A stretch of 5,305 bases of DNA, from the NCBI GenBank assembly GCA_903924445.1, contig CAIYBQ010000361.1, positions 1 to 5,305 of the forward strand. Direction: 5' to 3'. The stretch is from an uncultured Armatimonadota bacterium. Lineage in GTDB: Bacteria > Armatimonadota > Armatimonadia > Armatimonadales > Armatimonadaceae. This document shows positions 4,647 through 5,305 of the stretch, piece by piece (position 1 is the first letter of the stretch; each line of letters starts with the position of its first letter). Made by a program: the position numbers and the translations under genes. The notes under the pieces were generated by a model that was not told the DNA's origin, made no database searches, and was given only the letters and a program-made list of their open reading frames with translations.

Positions 4647-5305
4647 ATGGGTGACTGGGATGTGATTGTCGTAGGCGGTGGGCATGCGGGTGTAGAAGCC
4701 GCGCACGCAGCTGCCCGCATCGGTGTACGTGTTGCTCTCGTTACAACATCCCGTGCTTCGATCGCTACGCTTCCCTGCAACTGTTCGATTGGTGGCCCTG
4801 CGAAGGGGCATCTAGTCCGCGAAATCGATGCCCTTGGTGGGCTCATGGCTGAGGTAACGGATGCATCCCTGACGCATATCCGGATGCTCAACACGGGTAA
4901 ATGTCCTGCTGTGCATGCGCTGCGTGCGCAGGTTGACATCGATGTGTATCCAAAGCTGATGGCAACGCTGGTTGATGAGCATCCCCTGATAACCATCATC
5001 GAAGGCATGGTCTCGCGCATTTTGACGGAATCGCGCCCAGATGCAACGCTTGAGATATCTGGTGTGGAGCTTACGGATGGCGCGAAACTTAGTGCCAGCA
5101 AGGTAGTCATCACGACCGGGACATTTTTGCGTGGCGTCTGCCATCGTGGGCAGAACAGCTGGTCTGGTGGCCGAGCGGATCAACCCGCCGCGGGAGCATT
5201 GTCGACATCCCTTGCAGAACTTGGCTTCCCGCTTTTACGCCTAAAGACGGGTACGACGCCGCGTATACGGTTTAGCAGCATCAACCTTGACCTGACGGAA
5301 GAACA
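4647..5305 (+). CDS. mnmG: MnmG (GidA), tRNA uridine-34 carboxymethylaminomethyl modification enzyme, N-terminal part
   Basis: MnmG is the FAD-dependent subunit that works with the GTPase MnmE to place a (carboxymethyl)aminomethyl group on the wobble uridine of certain tRNAs. The first 219 residues are in the window and the frame is open at the right edge; the full protein is usually 600 or more residues. Visible are the FAD-binding Rossmann motif VVGGGHAGVEAA (8-19), LPCNCSIGGPAKGHLVREID (42-61) with the family-conserved Cys44, ALGG, the LNTGK...AVHALRAQ stretch (81-95), the ITTGTFLRG strand-turn (155-163) and LKTGTTPR (199-206). TrmFO is excluded by the CNxxIGGxxKGHLVxExDALGG signature. ATG 4647 is the only in-frame start downstream of a TAG at 4635. 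Differences from the usual family sequence are CNCS for CNPA, RAQVDI for RAQADR and GTTPR for GTPPR. It is divergent from paiB. Confidence 0.96.
   Translation, partial: MGDWDVIVVGGGHAGVEAAHAAARIGVRVALVTTSRASIATLPCNCSIGGPAKGHLVREIDALGGLMAEVTDASLTHIRMLNTGKCPAVHALRAQVDIDVYPKLMATLVDEHPLITIIEGMVSRILTESRPDATLEISGVELTDGAKLSASKVVITTGTFLRGVCHRGQNSWSGGRADQPAAGALSTSLAELGFPLLRLKTGTTPRIRFSSINLDLTEE

Noticed and set aside
4575..4811. 79-residue N-terminal extension of paiB
   Set aside because: It lies antisense to the start of mnmG and its promoter, has a low-quality composition, and PaiB homologues begin at MYIP.
1..5305. A defence or mobile-element system
   Set aside because: RtcB appears in some RNA-repair contexts and the winged-helix protein resembles part of Mrr, but there is no nuclease, transposase, integrase, toxin pair or repeat array, and the genes are in separate transcription units.

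Overview
The window is ordinary bacterial chromosome of roughly balanced base composition, densely packed with genes on both strands. It holds seven well-supported protein genes. I see no rRNA, tRNA, CRISPR array, insertion sequence or phage gene. The MnmG sequence (CNCSIGGPAKG motif) and the frequent -10-like boxes placed directly before start codons remind me of Armatimonadota or the Deinococcus/Chloroflexi side of the tree. That assignment is an impression from memory and has low confidence.

Layout from left to right. Bases 1-182 may carry the tail of an upstream gene. rtcB (RNA ligase, + strand) fills 183-1382 and meets, tail to tail with only 3 bp between stops, a minus-strand gene for a small winged-helix-like protein that ends in a possible sliding-clamp-binding peptide. 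A divergent gap of about 150 bp follows, then a small BON-like protein (2071-2319, +). Next is a 286-bp gap with a perfect 11-bp inverted repeat and a perfect DnaA box, then an unrecognised 176-residue protein (2606-3136, +). Its stop codon overlaps the stop of a minus-strand two-gene operon made of a PaiB-type flavin-binding-fold gene and a sugar isomerase/epimerase TIM-barrel gene, joined by a GTGA overlap. Divergent from paiB across 72 bp is mnmG, the tRNA U34 modification enzyme, which runs off the right edge.

Two genes are RNA-maintenance functions (RtcB rejoins RNA ends; MnmG modifies the tRNA wobble uridine), but they lie about 3.3 kb apart and are not in one operon. The paiB-epimerase pair is the only clear operon. 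The most interesting pattern is regulatory. Five starts (rtcB, the winged-helix gene, the 176-residue gene, paiB, mnmG) have a -10-like hexamer 6 or 8 nt before the ATG; four of the five lack a good ribosome binding site, and rtcB has a short AGGA. The two starts without such a box have strong Shine-Dalgarno sequences at exactly 6 nt. This suggests leaderless transcription of first genes. I found no convincing new multi-gene system such as a defence island; the candidates worth checking are the leaderless pattern, the hairpin/DnaA-box gap, the clamp-motif protein and the coupled paiB-epimerase operon.
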